This document shows, piece by piece, positions 1-6,694 of a DNA stretch of 64,000 nt. Each line of letters opens with the position of its first letter. The first letter of the stretch is position 1. The position numbers and the translations under genes are program-made. The notes beneath the pieces are model-generated. The model did not search any database, was not told the DNA's origin, and worked only from the letters and a program-made list of their open reading frames with translations. The stretch lies in the NCBI GenBank assembly GCA_964543235.1, contig CAZIXE010000008.1:1-64000 (forward strand), read 5' to 3'. The stretch comes from JANMMJ01 sp964543235. Its GTDB lineage: Bacteria > Pseudomonadota > Alphaproteobacteria > Rhizobiales > Aestuariivirgaceae.

Positions 1-447
1 CACCCGCCGCGCCGGCGCGCGGCACCCTCCCCCGCGCGCATCGCGGGGGGAGGGATGGATCAAGGTGCATCCTCCCATTTCGGGAGAGGTGGCCCGAGCA
101 GCCCGGGCACCGGAGGGGGGCTGGAGGCGACTCAACATCGGCTTTCTCCCGGCTGCAGGAGAGGAGAGAGCGCGCACGAAGCGCCTCCACCCAGCTCCGC
201 GCGCCAGGCCGGTGCCGCGGGGAGCCGCCGACATCGCTGCAACTGCCTGGTAAACCGCAAGCCTCAATCTGGCGTCCGCGGATTTAAGGATTTGCAAGCA
301 ACTTCTGTCATGCTCGGCCCCAGAAGTGATCGGAGTGCTGTGATGGAGTGTGCCATCGACATATGCGCTCCGGGGCCCGCCTGACCGAAGGCAATCGGGC
401 ATTTGACCTCCGGCCACCGCGCCTCGGATGACGAGACGGAGGTTTTC
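1..447. other. Gene-less leading stretch
   Basis: I see no convincing coding region here. Open frames on both strands lack a ribosome-binding site and have compositions unlike the neighbouring proteins. The left part carries short G/C-rich hairpins (a strong one at 25-54, a weaker CTCCC/GGGAG one at 72-86) that resemble dispersed palindromic elements in Rhizobiales genomes. The right part leads into the gene at 448, whose promoter I could not place. Confidence 0.6.
25..54. repeat. REP-like GC-rich hairpin
   Basis: CCCTCCCCCGCG at 25-36 and CGCGGGGGGAGGG at 42-54 form an inverted repeat with one extra G and a five-base loop. There is no T-tract, so it is not an obvious terminator. Its composition is typical of short intergenic palindromes that occur in many copies in alphaproteobacterial chromosomes. 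Copy number cannot be judged from this window. Confidence 0.4.
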
Positions 448-759
448 ATGTTCTCCCGGACCCTGTTGCGAATGTCCCTGCCTGCCGCCGCCCTGGCCCT
501 CACGGCCTCCGGGGCCGAGGCCAATCTGCTCTGCGGCGACCGCGACAAGATCATTGCCGCCCTTAGCGACAAGTACCACGAAGACCGCCAGTCGATGGGC
601 ATCGTCGGCCAAGACGGCAAGGGCGTGCTCGAGGTCTTCGCCTCCGACCAGGGCACCTGGACCATCCTCATCACGTCTGCCAAGGGAGCGACCTGCGTCG
701 TCGCTGCCGGCGTCAACTGGCAGAAGTCGCCCGAAAAGCTCGCCGGCACGGGAACCTGA
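448..759 (+). CDS. Small secreted protein, unknown function
   Basis: A 103-residue protein. The ATG at 448 is preceded by GGAGG with a six-base spacer, which decides the start. Residues 1 to about 25 form a signal peptide: a basic start, a hydrophobic Leu/Ala stretch and an Ala-rich cleavage region ending near AEA. The mature part has two cysteines (near LLCGD and GATCVV), one disulfide at most, so a periplasmic or secreted location is inferred. I do not recognise a family. It is followed by two much smaller secreted proteins on the same strand, but gaps of over 100 bases argue against a tight operon. Confidence 0.6.
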   Translation: MFSRTLLRMSLPAAALALTASGAEANLLCGDRDKIIAALSDKYHEDRQSMGIVGQDGKGVLEVFASDQGTWTILITSAKGATCVVAAGVNWQKSPEKLAGTGT

Positions 760-843
760 GTTCCGCACCGGCCCGCGAATGCCGTCCATTCGCATGTGAC
801 GGCCGGCACATCAATGGACAGCCATGCCGGTATGCTCCGGCCA

Positions 844-867
844 CACAATGAACCCTTACCCATTGTG
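844..867 (+). promoter_or_regulatory. Inverted repeat before small secreted gene
   Basis: CACAATG (844-850) and CATTGTG (861-867) are perfect inverted repeats separated by ten bases. They end five bases before the AAGGAGA ribosome-binding site of the gene at 885. This could be an operator or an RNA hairpin affecting translation. The role is inferred from position only. Confidence 0.35.
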
Positions 868-884
868 GCCCAAGGAGACCGACC

Positions 885-1028
885 ATGTTCGCCAAACTGC
901 TGATTGCCCTGTCTGCCCTCGCCTTCCTCTCCGCCACCCTGCCGGCGGAAGCCAACCGCAACCCCTTCGCCGCCTGCCAATACGATCACAAGACCAAGCG
1001 CGTCGTGTGCATCAAGGCTTCGCGGTAG
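885..1028 (+). CDS. 47-residue secreted peptide, paralogue 1
   Basis: ATG at 885 follows AAGGAGA by six bases. The product begins MFAKLLIALSALAFLS and continues through an Ala-rich cleavage region (PAEA), a clear signal peptide. The mature part is only about 24 residues and contains the pattern C-x-Y-D-x3-K-R-x2-C-x-K, so two cysteines probably form one disulfide. The protein encoded at 1243 has the same signal-peptide start and the same mature pattern, so the two are tandem paralogues. Function is unknown; a small secreted structural, signalling or defence peptide are all possible. Confidence 0.6.
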   Translation: MFAKLLIALSALAFLSATLPAEANRNPFAACQYDHKTKRVVCIKASR

Positions 1029-1152
1029 TTACCGCAATTTCACCACCAATCGACAGAGCGGCGGCGCCGGGACAGGCGCCGCCGTTTCCACGACTCCGCC
1101 TGAGCAGATGGCACACGCTGACCCGGCCAACCGCCTCCACATTCGACCAAAT

Positions 1153-1168
1153 TGTGACACGAATCACA
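1153..1168. promoter_or_regulatory. CRP/FNR-class palindrome
   Basis: The sequence TGTGA-CACGAA-TCACA matches the TGTGA-N6-TCACA half-site arrangement of CRP-family regulators exactly. It lies 75 bases upstream of the start at 1243. A further GTCACAAT at 1176-1183 is the inverse of ATTGTGAC at 1151-1158. Which CRP-family protein would bind is unknown, and no such regulator is in the window. Confidence 0.5.
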
Positions 1169-1202
1169 TCAAGAAGTCACAATCCCGCTACCCTGCGATC
1201 AC

Positions 1203-1222
1203 GAATTGAAATGGTTCAATTC
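1203..1222. promoter_or_regulatory. Perfect inverted repeat near start of 1243 gene
   Basis: GAATTGAA (1203-1210) and TTCAATTC (1215-1222) are exact inverted repeats with a four-base spacer (ATGG). The repeat sits 20 bases before the start codon at 1243, between the CRP-class palindrome and the ribosome-binding site. An operator or a 5' leader hairpin is possible. Confidence 0.4.
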
Positions 1223-1242
1223 ACATCCAGATGGAGACCAAC

Positions 1243-1401
1243 ATGTTTGCCAAGCTTCTCACCGCCCTGTCAGTGCTTGCGTTCCTCTCCACCGTCATGC
1301 CGAACGACGCGGAGGCCGGACGCTGCTTCTACGACAAGGTCGTCAAACGCACGATCTGCACCAAGGTTGACTCGAAGGGTGGCCTCATAATCGGCGGCTG
1401 A
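1243..1401 (+). CDS. 52-residue secreted peptide, paralogue 2
   Basis: The product begins MFAKLLTALSVLAFLST, a signal peptide ending near DAEA, followed by a short mature part with C-x-Y-D-x3-K-R-x2-C-x-K and a Gly/Ile tail. It shares both the leader and the two-cysteine pattern with the 47-residue protein encoded at 885. GGAGA precedes the ATG. Its upstream region carries a perfect CRP-class palindrome and a second inverted repeat, so it is likely the regulated member of the pair. No known family is recognised; secretion is inferred from the leader. Confidence 0.6.
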   Translation: MFAKLLTALSVLAFLSTVMPNDAEAGRCFYDKVVKRTICTKVDSKGGLIIGG

Positions 1402-1448
1402 ACGATTGCCAGCGGCAGGACTGGCGATGTCCTGCCGCACGCTTTCTG

Positions 1449-2039
1449 TCATTCCACCAGCTTCCTCAGCTTGGCCAAGCGGCTCGCCTTGTCCTCGCCA
1501 TAGGCGAGCGTTCCCGCCAGCCTGCCATCCCGCCCCATCAGATAGACCGTCGCCGTGTGGTTCATCGTGTAGCTGCCGTCGCTGGTCGGTACCTTCTCGT
1601 AGAAAACGCGGTAGCTCCTGGCCATCTCCACAAGTTCTGCCGTGCCCGGCACCAGTGCCTCGATGCGCGGATCGAAACTCGCCAGATAGTCCTTGAGAAA
1701 GGCGGCCGTGTCGCGTTCGGGATCGACGGTGACGAAGAAGAAGCGCAAATCCTTTGCGTCTTCGCCCATCTCCTGCAGTGCGTTGGAGAGTTCGAAGAGC
1801 GTCGTCGGGCACACTTCCGGGCAGTGCGTGAAGCCGAAGAACAATCCGAAAGGCTTCCCCGCCAGATCATGACTGTCGACGACCCCGCCGCTTGCGGAGG
1901 CCAACCGGAACGGCCCGCCGATGGCGGTCATCGGCAACAGCTTCTCCTTCGCCTGATCGCCGCCCGCCAGCATGTAGGCGAGAAAGGCGGTGAGCACCAC
2001 CGCCAGTGCGAACGAAATGTATCGGACATTCTTGAGCAT
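1449..2039 (-). CDS. SCO1/SenC copper chaperone
   Basis: A 196-residue protein with one N-terminal membrane anchor (residues about 7-27) and a thioredoxin-like domain facing the periplasm. The family's copper ligands are visible: a CPEVC motif in a FTHCPEVCPT context, and a distal His in the MNHTATVYL segment. SCO proteins deliver copper to the CuA centre of cytochrome c oxidase. It follows a PCuAC protein and a cysteine-containing DUF2946-like protein on the same strand, which supports copper delivery. An ATG eight codons upstream is possible; I chose 2039 because the membrane anchor begins directly after it. Confidence 0.88.
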   Translation of the reverse strand: MLKNVRYISFALAVVLTAFLAYMLAGGDQAKEKLLPMTAIGGPFRLASASGGVVDSHDLAGKPFGLFFGFTHCPEVCPTTLFELSNALQEMGEDAKDLRFFFVTVDPERDTAAFLKDYLASFDPRIEALVPGTAELVEMARSYRVFYEKVPTSDGSYTMNHTATVYLMGRDGRLAGTLAYGEDKASRLAKLRKLVE

Positions 2040-2140
2040 CGTTTGTGAACCCTGCAACAGCATGAATCGAAATCTGAAGGACCGCGGCCAAGCCTCTGGC
2101 AGGATTCAGGAATCCACGAGGCCGGCCGCGGCGGCGAGGA

Positions 2141-2608
2141 TCATTGCGACATCATCGCCTTGACCTCGTAGCTGACCTCCACAGTTCCCGCCTTCGCGAA
2201 GGTGAGCGTTCCCTTGAACATGGTCCCCGCCGCGGGCTGCTGCTTCACCTCCATGAACATCACGTGCAACGACCCGGGCTTGAGCTCGACGGTCCGGCCG
2301 GCGGGAACCGGTATGCCGTCTTCGAGTTCGAACATCTTCATGACACCACCTTCCATCTTCATGTCATGAAGCTGGACGATATTGGCGAGCTCGCCAGTCG
2401 CCGCGATCAGGCGGTCATCCTCGCTGCCCGTGTTGGTGATCCGCATGAATCCCGCCGCGACATCCGCCGCCATGGGCGACTGCCGCGACCATGCTTGTTC
2501 GATGACGAGCGCACCCAGCCTTGTTTCATGGGCCTGGGTGAAGGCGATATCGTAGATCGCGGCGACCGAGAGCGCTGTCGCGAAGATGGTTTGCCTGGTG
2601 ATTTTCAT
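2141..2608 (-). CDS. PCuAC-type periplasmic copper chaperone
   Basis: A 155-residue protein with an N-terminal signal peptide (about residues 1-26). The copper-binding pattern of the PCuAC (DUF461) family is present: a His/Met cluster LHDMKMEGGVMKM and, after about 20 residues, a HVMFM segment. PCuAC proteins hand Cu(I) to cytochrome oxidase, often together with SCO proteins. The gene lies upstream of the SCO1 homologue with a 101-base gap and downstream of a DUF2946-like gene, in the layout often seen in alphaproteobacteria. Confidence 0.88.
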   Translation of the reverse strand: MKITRQTIFATALSVAAIYDIAFTQAHETRLGALVIEQAWSRQSPMAADVAAGFMRITNTGSEDDRLIAATGELANIVQLHDMKMEGGVMKMFELEDGIPVPAGRTVELKPGSLHVMFMEVKQQPAAGTMFKGTLTFAKAGTVEVSYEVKAMMSQ

Positions 2609-2740
2609 CGTCCTTGTCCTGCGTTGTTGATTGGGCCGGCGGTCGCAGGCGGGCGGCCGCAGCTGCTCTCACATGAGTTCGAGGCGCGGGCGCCGCGACT
2701 TTCATCACGGGGCCGGGGCCGCGGGTCGAGACGTGGCGGA

Positions 2741-3106
2741 TCAGACGTTGGGTGGCGCCCGCGGGATCAGCGCCGTGAGCCGGAGCGCCGGCCGCGGCTC
2801 CGGCAGGAAATAGATCGACGCCAGGCGGAAACCTGCATCCGGTTGCCGCCGGAGGGCGACGCCCGCGGCTCCGGCCGGTCCGTTGACGGGCGGCATCGCG
2901 GCCGCACACAGGATGCAGCACGGCTCATGCTGCGGCAGGCTGCCCTTGCCGGGCGCTTCCTGTCCCGGCCTGCAGATGGTTTCGGCGAGATCGGCCAGCA
3001 GCGTCCCCTCGCCGGGCAAGCCGGCCGGCCGTGCCGCCGCCAGGATCGACAGGGCGAAGGTCAGCGCCACGAGAAGCGATACCACCGCGCTGCGCTTCCG
3101 CATCAT
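2741..3106 (-). CDS. DUF2946-like cysteine-containing membrane/secreted protein
   Basis: About 121 residues, with an N-terminal hydrophobic segment (SAVVSLLVALTFALSIL) and a cysteine cluster EPCCILCAAA in the middle. This layout resembles DUF2946 proteins, which commonly neighbour PCuAC and TonB-dependent copper genes. I chose the ATG at 3106, which follows GGAGGG by eight or nine bases; an upstream start at 3208 would add a cysteine-rich 34-residue extension without a clear ribosome-binding site. A role in copper handling is inferred from context. Confidence 0.6.
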   Translation of the reverse strand: MMRKRSAVVSLLVALTFALSILAAARPAGLPGEGTLLADLAETICRPGQEAPGKGSLPQHEPCCILCAAAMPPVNGPAGAAGVALRRQPDAGFRLASIYFLPEPRPALRLTALIPRAPPNV

Positions 3107-3254
3107 TGCCAGGAATCCCTCCGCCATGGCGCTGAGTCTGTGGAAACTGGCAACCCTTCGTCCACCCTGCACGACGTCGCAGCCGCAGCCACACGCGGGA
3201 CGTGTCATTCCTGAACATGGGCGGCGGCGAAATTTGCCAAATCTTCACGACCTT

Positions 3255-3269
3255 TTAGCCGCGTGTTAA
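3255..3269. promoter_or_regulatory. CtrA box upstream of sciP
   Basis: TTAG-CCGCGTG-TTAA matches the CtrA consensus TTAA-N7-TTAA with one mismatch. It lies 58 bases before the sciP start. In Caulobacter sciP is activated by CtrA and then limits CtrA activity, so a box here is expected. Confidence 0.6.
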
Positions 3270-3327
3270 GCGCGGACCCTTATCGTGGGCCGTATCAGTG
3301 AGTATGCGTAACCCTTGAGTTGAGTAC

Positions 3328-3603
3328 ATGAATGGTCAGTTGCGTCCACGCGTAAACTACGTCATCGGGCCCGATGGCAGTCCGCTAACGATTGCCGACC
3401 TTCCTCCCCCCGGAAACCAGCGCTGGGTGATCCGCCGCAAGGCTGAGGTCGTCGCCGCGGTGCGCGGGGGGTTGATTTCGATCGAGGAAGCCTGCCAGCG
3501 CTACACGCTGACAGTGGAAGAGTATCTGAGTTGGCAGCGTTCCATCGACCGGCATGGTCTGGCCGGTCTCAGGACCACGCGGATCCAGCAGTACCGTCAG
3601 TAA
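3328..3603 (+). CDS. sciP: SciP, CtrA inhibitory protein (DUF1153)
   Basis: A 91-residue DUF1153 protein. It begins NGQLRPRVNYVIGPDGSPLT and carries a helix-turn-helix-like core with WVIRRKAEVVAAV and ISIEEACQRYTLTVEEYLSW, as in Caulobacter SciP. SciP binds DNA near CtrA sites, or CtrA itself, and stops CtrA from activating promoters in G1-phase cells. The gene stands alone between divergent copper genes and a Kef pair, with its own CtrA box and a strong terminator. ctrA is 8 kb and chpT 14 kb downstream, so three members of the CtrA circuit lie close together. Confidence 0.9.
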   Translation: MNGQLRPRVNYVIGPDGSPLTIADLPPPGNQRWVIRRKAEVVAAVRGGLISIEEACQRYTLTVEEYLSWQRSIDRHGLAGLRTTRIQQYRQ

Positions 3604-3629
3604 GCGTCTCACAGTTGTGGAGTTTCGCT

Positions 3630-3661
3630 GGCCGGGTGTTCTCCACCCGGCCTTTGCTTTT
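3630..3661 (+). terminator. Rho-independent terminator of sciP
   Basis: GGCCGGGTG (3630-3638), loop TTCTC, CACCCGGCC (3644-3652), then TTTGCTTTT. A perfect nine-base stem followed by a T-rich tail 27 bases after the sciP stop. Confidence 0.85.
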
Positions 3662-3689
3662 GAGCCGAGCGCCATCATAAGATGCCGGC

Positions 3690-4289
3690 ATGCAGCTGCT
3701 TGTCCTGTTCGCCCATCCCAGGCCCTCCGCTTCCATCGTGCAGAAATCCATGCTGGCGGCCATTTCCGGGCTCGATGGTGTCACCATTCACGACCTCTAT
3801 GCCGCCTATCCGGATTTCGCCATCGATGTGCTTCGCGAGCAGGACCTTCTCGCCCGCCATGACGTGATCGTGCTGCAGCATCCCTTCTACTGGTACTCGT
3901 GCCCGGCCATCATCAAGGAATGGCTCGATCTCGTGCTTGAATACCGCTGGGCCTACGGTCCGGGCGGCAACCGGCTGCACCGCAAGTTTCTGATGTCGGC
4001 GGTCTCCACCGGCGGTCCCGCCGAGGCCTATCACCGCGACGGCCGCAACCGTTATCCGGTGCGCGAGCTCCTGGCCCCCTTCGACCAGAGCGCCTATCTC
4101 TGCGGCATGGGCTGGCTCGAGCCCTTTGTCATCCATGCTGGCCGCCGCGCCGAGGCCGAAGAACTGGCCCGCCGCTGCGCATCATACCGCGACCTCATCA
4201 CAGGGCTTCGCGACCGCAAGCTCGATCCCCTAAAGCATCTGGCAAAGGGTTATGCCCTGCCACCGGCCTTCGCAACGGAAACGGCCTGA
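3690..4289 (+). CDS. KefF/KefG-like NAD(P)H quinone oxidoreductase
   Basis: A 199-residue flavodoxin-fold protein. The N-terminus LLVLFAHPRPSASIVQ matches the FMN-phosphate loop of NAD(P)H dehydrogenase (quinone) proteins, and VIVLQHPFYWYSCPAIIKEWLD is the typical central segment of KefF/KefG ancillary subunits. Such proteins bind and activate the KefB/KefC potassium-efflux antiporters and reduce electrophilic quinones. Its stop is four bases before the start of the Kef transporter gene, so the two are cotranscribed. The family assignment is firm; KefF versus KefG cannot be separated by eye. Confidence 0.85.
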   Translation: MQLLVLFAHPRPSASIVQKSMLAAISGLDGVTIHDLYAAYPDFAIDVLREQDLLARHDVIVLQHPFYWYSCPAIIKEWLDLVLEYRWAYGPGGNRLHRKFLMSAVSTGGPAEAYHRDGRNRYPVRELLAPFDQSAYLCGMGWLEPFVIHAGRRAEAEELARRCASYRDLITGLRDRKLDPLKHLAKGYALPPAFATETA

Positions 4290-4293
4290 GCCC

Positions 4294-6150
4294 ATGCATC
4301 TCGAAGATTTTCTCCTCGGCGCCTTCGTCTATCTCGCCGCCGCCGTGATCTCGGCCCCGCTGGCAACCCGCCTGGGGCTGGGTTCCGTGCTGGGCTATCT
4401 AATCGCCGGCATCCTGATTGGCCCCGCCGCCCTGGGACTCGTGGGCCGTGAGGGCCAGGACGTCATGCATTTCGCCGAGTTCGGCGTCATCGTCATGCTG
4501 TTCCTGGTCGGCCTCGAACTGCAGCCTTCCAAGCTCTGGACCCTGCGCAAGCCGATCCTCGGTCTTGGCGGCCTGCAGGTCGCCGCGACGGCCGCGGCGA
4601 TCGGGCTGGCCGCCTGGGTCCTGGGGCTCGGCTGGCGGAGCGCGCTCACCGTGGGCCTCATCCTCGCCATGTCTTCGACGGCCATCGTGCTGCAAAGCCT
4701 CAACGAGCGCGGCCTGCTGCGCACCGCCGCCGGCCAGAACGCCTTTTCGGTGCTGCTGTTCCAGGACATTGCCGTCATTCCCATGCTGGCGCTGCTGCCG
4801 CTGCTCGCCGCGGGCCATGCCGCCGAGGACCATGGCGCCAGCCTCATCGCCGGCCTCCCCGGCTGGGCCCAGGCGCTCGCCGTGCTTGCTGCCGTCGCCG
4901 CCATCATCCTGGCCGGCCGCTATCTCATGCGGCCGCTGTTCCGCTTCGTGGCGCAGACCGGCATCCGCGAAATCTTCGTGGCTTTCGCGCTGCTCATCGT
5001 CGTCGGCATCACGCTGCTCATGCAGTTCGTCGGGCTCTCGGCGGCGCTCGGCACCTTCCTTGCCGGTGTCGTACTGGCCGAGAGCGAGTACCGCCACGAA
5101 CTCGAAATGGACCTCGATCCCTTCAAGGGTCTCCTGCTCGCCGTGTTCTTCATCGCCGTCGGCGCCGGCATCGATTTTGCGCTGCTGATCGACCAGCCCC
5201 TGACCCTGATCGGCCTGGTCCTGGGCTTCGTCGCGCTGAAGCTCATCGTGCTCTACGGCCTGGCCCGCGGCTTCCGCATGGGCGGCGCCGATGCCTCGCG
5301 CTTCTCCTTCTCGCTCGCCCAGGGCGGCGAGTTTGCTTTCGTGCTGATCTCCTTTGCCGCCGGCCTCGGATTGCTCGCCGCCCAGCAATCGGGCCTGCTC
5401 ATCGCCACGGTGGCGCTTTCCATGGCGCTGGCCCCGCTGCTCATGATCTTCGATGACCGTGTATTGCAGCCCCGCTTTGCCGCAACCGGCGATGCGCGCG
5501 CGCCCGATGTGATCGACGAGAGCGACGCCCCGGTCATCATCGCCGGCCACGGCCGCTTCGGCATGTCGATCAGCCGCCTGCTCAATGCCAATGGCTTCCG
5601 CACCGTGGTGCTCGACCATGATGCTGAACAGATCGACGCCTTGCGCAAGTTCGGTTACAAGGTGTTCTACGGCGATGCCTCGCGCAGCGATCTCCTGGAG
5701 GCGGCCGGCGCCCGCCAGGCCAAGGCCCTCGTCATCGCCATCGACGACCGGGAGAAGACCCTCGAACTGGTCGCAACCCTGCACAAGCATTTCCCGGACT
5801 TGCGCATCTTTGCCAGGGCCTTCGACCGCTATCACGCCTATCAGCTCATCAACCTCGGTGTCACCGACGTCTACCGCGAGGTCTTCGATTCTTCGGTGGC
5901 CCTGACCGAGGATCTGATGGTGGCGCTCGGCAAGCACCCCTATGAGGCCCGCCGTGCCGCCGCCTATTTCGCCGCCTATGACAAGAGCATCCTGATCAAA
6001 ACCGCCAGGCATATCGATGACGACGCCGCCCTCGTCGACATCGCCCGCGCCAGCCGCGCCCACATCGCCAGCGTGCTCGCCGGCGACCGCGACAGCCGCC
6101 CGCTTGAGGACGACCACGCCTGGGAAGCCCCGGACCGCACCCAGGCGTAG
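4294..6150 (+). CDS. Kef-type glutathione-regulated K+/H+ antiporter
   Basis: A 618-residue CPA2 antiporter. Residues 1 to about 390 hold around 12 membrane segments of the Na+/H+ exchanger fold, including GYLIAGILIGP and FLVGLELQPSKLW. Residues from about 410 form a TrkA-N/RCK NAD-binding domain starting VIIAGHGRFGMSISRLL, with the GxGxxG loop. A short cytosolic tail follows. Kef antiporters expel K+ and acidify the cytoplasm during electrophile stress and are held closed by glutathione. The preceding flavodoxin-like gene supplies the activating subunit. The start at 4294 was chosen because upstream residues are out of character and overlap the previous gene. Confidence 0.9.
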   Translation: MHLEDFLLGAFVYLAAAVISAPLATRLGLGSVLGYLIAGILIGPAALGLVGREGQDVMHFAEFGVIVMLFLVGLELQPSKLWTLRKPILGLGGLQVAATAAAIGLAAWVLGLGWRSALTVGLILAMSSTAIVLQSLNERGLLRTAAGQNAFSVLLFQDIAVIPMLALLPLLAAGHAAEDHGASLIAGLPGWAQALAVLAAVAAIILAGRYLMRPLFRFVAQTGIREIFVAFALLIVVGITLLMQFVGLSAALGTFLAGVVLAESEYRHELEMDLDPFKGLLLAVFFIAVGAGIDFALLIDQPLTLIGLVLGFVALKLIVLYGLARGFRMGGADASRFSFSLAQGGEFAFVLISFAAGLGLLAAQQSGLLIATVALSMALAPLLMIFDDRVLQPRFAATGDARAPDVIDESDAPVIIAGHGRFGMSISRLLNANGFRTVVLDHDAEQIDALRKFGYKVFYGDASRSDLLEAAGARQAKALVIAIDDREKTLELVATLHKHFPDLRIFARAFDRYHAYQLINLGVTDVYREVFDSSVALTEDLMVALGKHPYEARRAAAYFAAYDKSILIKTARHIDDDAALVDIARASRAHIASVLAGDRDSRPLEDDHAWEAPDRTQA

Positions 6151-6161
6151 CGCTCACGCCG

Positions 6162-6395
6162 TCAGCGGGCGATTCCGATCTCGCCGAGGCTGCGCGCGCC
6201 GCACTGCACGTTGCAGCCGCAGTTGTTGATGTCATCGGCGACCCGCGACGCCAGGACATCGAGGATGGCGCGCCCGTCGCCGGCATCGAGGGCGGCATCC
6301 AGCCTGGCGTTCCAGATGGTCAACTGGCCTTCCGCCACCTGGCGCTTGGCCCTGACGATGTCGTCGGCACGTTTGCGAATGAGTTCCAGGCTCAT
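6162..6395 (-). CDS. Candidate RiPP precursor peptide B
   Basis: A 77-residue protein. A helical, charged N-terminal region contains AKRQVAEGQLTIWNARLDA, and a C-terminal region holds NNCGCNVQCGAR with Cys at 59, 61 and 65, followed by 12 residues. The gene is last in a three-gene minus-strand unit: radical SAM/SPASM enzyme, precursor A, this gene. The gap to precursor A is 36 bases, and AAGGA lies seven bases before the ATG. The two small proteins share the WNARLDA segment and the whole ten-residue Cys motif while the rest diverges, as expected for a leader recognition element and a modified core. A metal-binding small protein is the alternative. Confidence 0.7.
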   Translation of the reverse strand: MSLELIRKRADDIVRAKRQVAEGQLTIWNARLDAALDAGDGRAILDVLASRVADDINNCGCNVQCGARSLGEIGIAR

Positions 6396-6431
6396 CTTGT
6401 GGTCCTTTCCTGAGGAAGATGGGCAGCGCTG

Positions 6432-6668
6432 CTATTCGCCCGCGATGCGGCTGACCGGCGACAGGCGATCGAGCTGTGCGGCGCCGCACTGCACGTTGCA
6501 GCCGCAATTGTCGATCCTGTCCTCGATGGGCGCCCGGATCAGGTCGAGGGCGCCCTTGACGTCGCCGAGCGCGATCAGGGCATCGAGCCTGGCATTCCAC
6601 AGGGTGAGATTGCCCTCGATGATCTGCCGCTTGGCTTCCACGGCACTTTTGACGAGTTTCGAATCCAT
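6432..6668 (-). CDS. Candidate RiPP precursor peptide A
   Basis: A 78-residue paralogue of the neighbouring small protein. It contains AKRQIIEGNLTLWNARLDA in the N-terminal half and DNCGCNVQCGAA near the C-terminus, with Cys at 55, 57 and 61 and a 17-residue tail. AAGGAGG six bases before the ATG at 6668 fixes the start. It begins 26 bases after the radical SAM gene stop, so it is in the same transcript. The C-x-C-x3-C spacing with flanking Gly/Asn could accept thioether or other cysteine-based crosslinks, but the modification is unknown. Confidence 0.7.
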   Translation of the reverse strand: MDSKLVKSAVEAKRQIIEGNLTLWNARLDALIALGDVKGALDLIRAPIEDRIDNCGCNVQCGAAQLDRLSPVSRIAGE

Positions 6669-6694
6669 GGCAGGCCTCCTTCGTTTCGACTTCT

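Noticed and set aside
264..989. 241-codon minus-strand frame at the left end
   Set aside because: It overlaps two plus-strand genes with good ribosome-binding sites and signal peptides and has no recognisable domain.
4399..6117. Long open frame (572 codons) antisense to the Kef antiporter
   Set aside because: It lies wholly inside a well-conserved gene, has no ribosome-binding site, and its product is Gly/Gln/His/Asp-rich in a way typical of antisense frames in GC-rich DNA.
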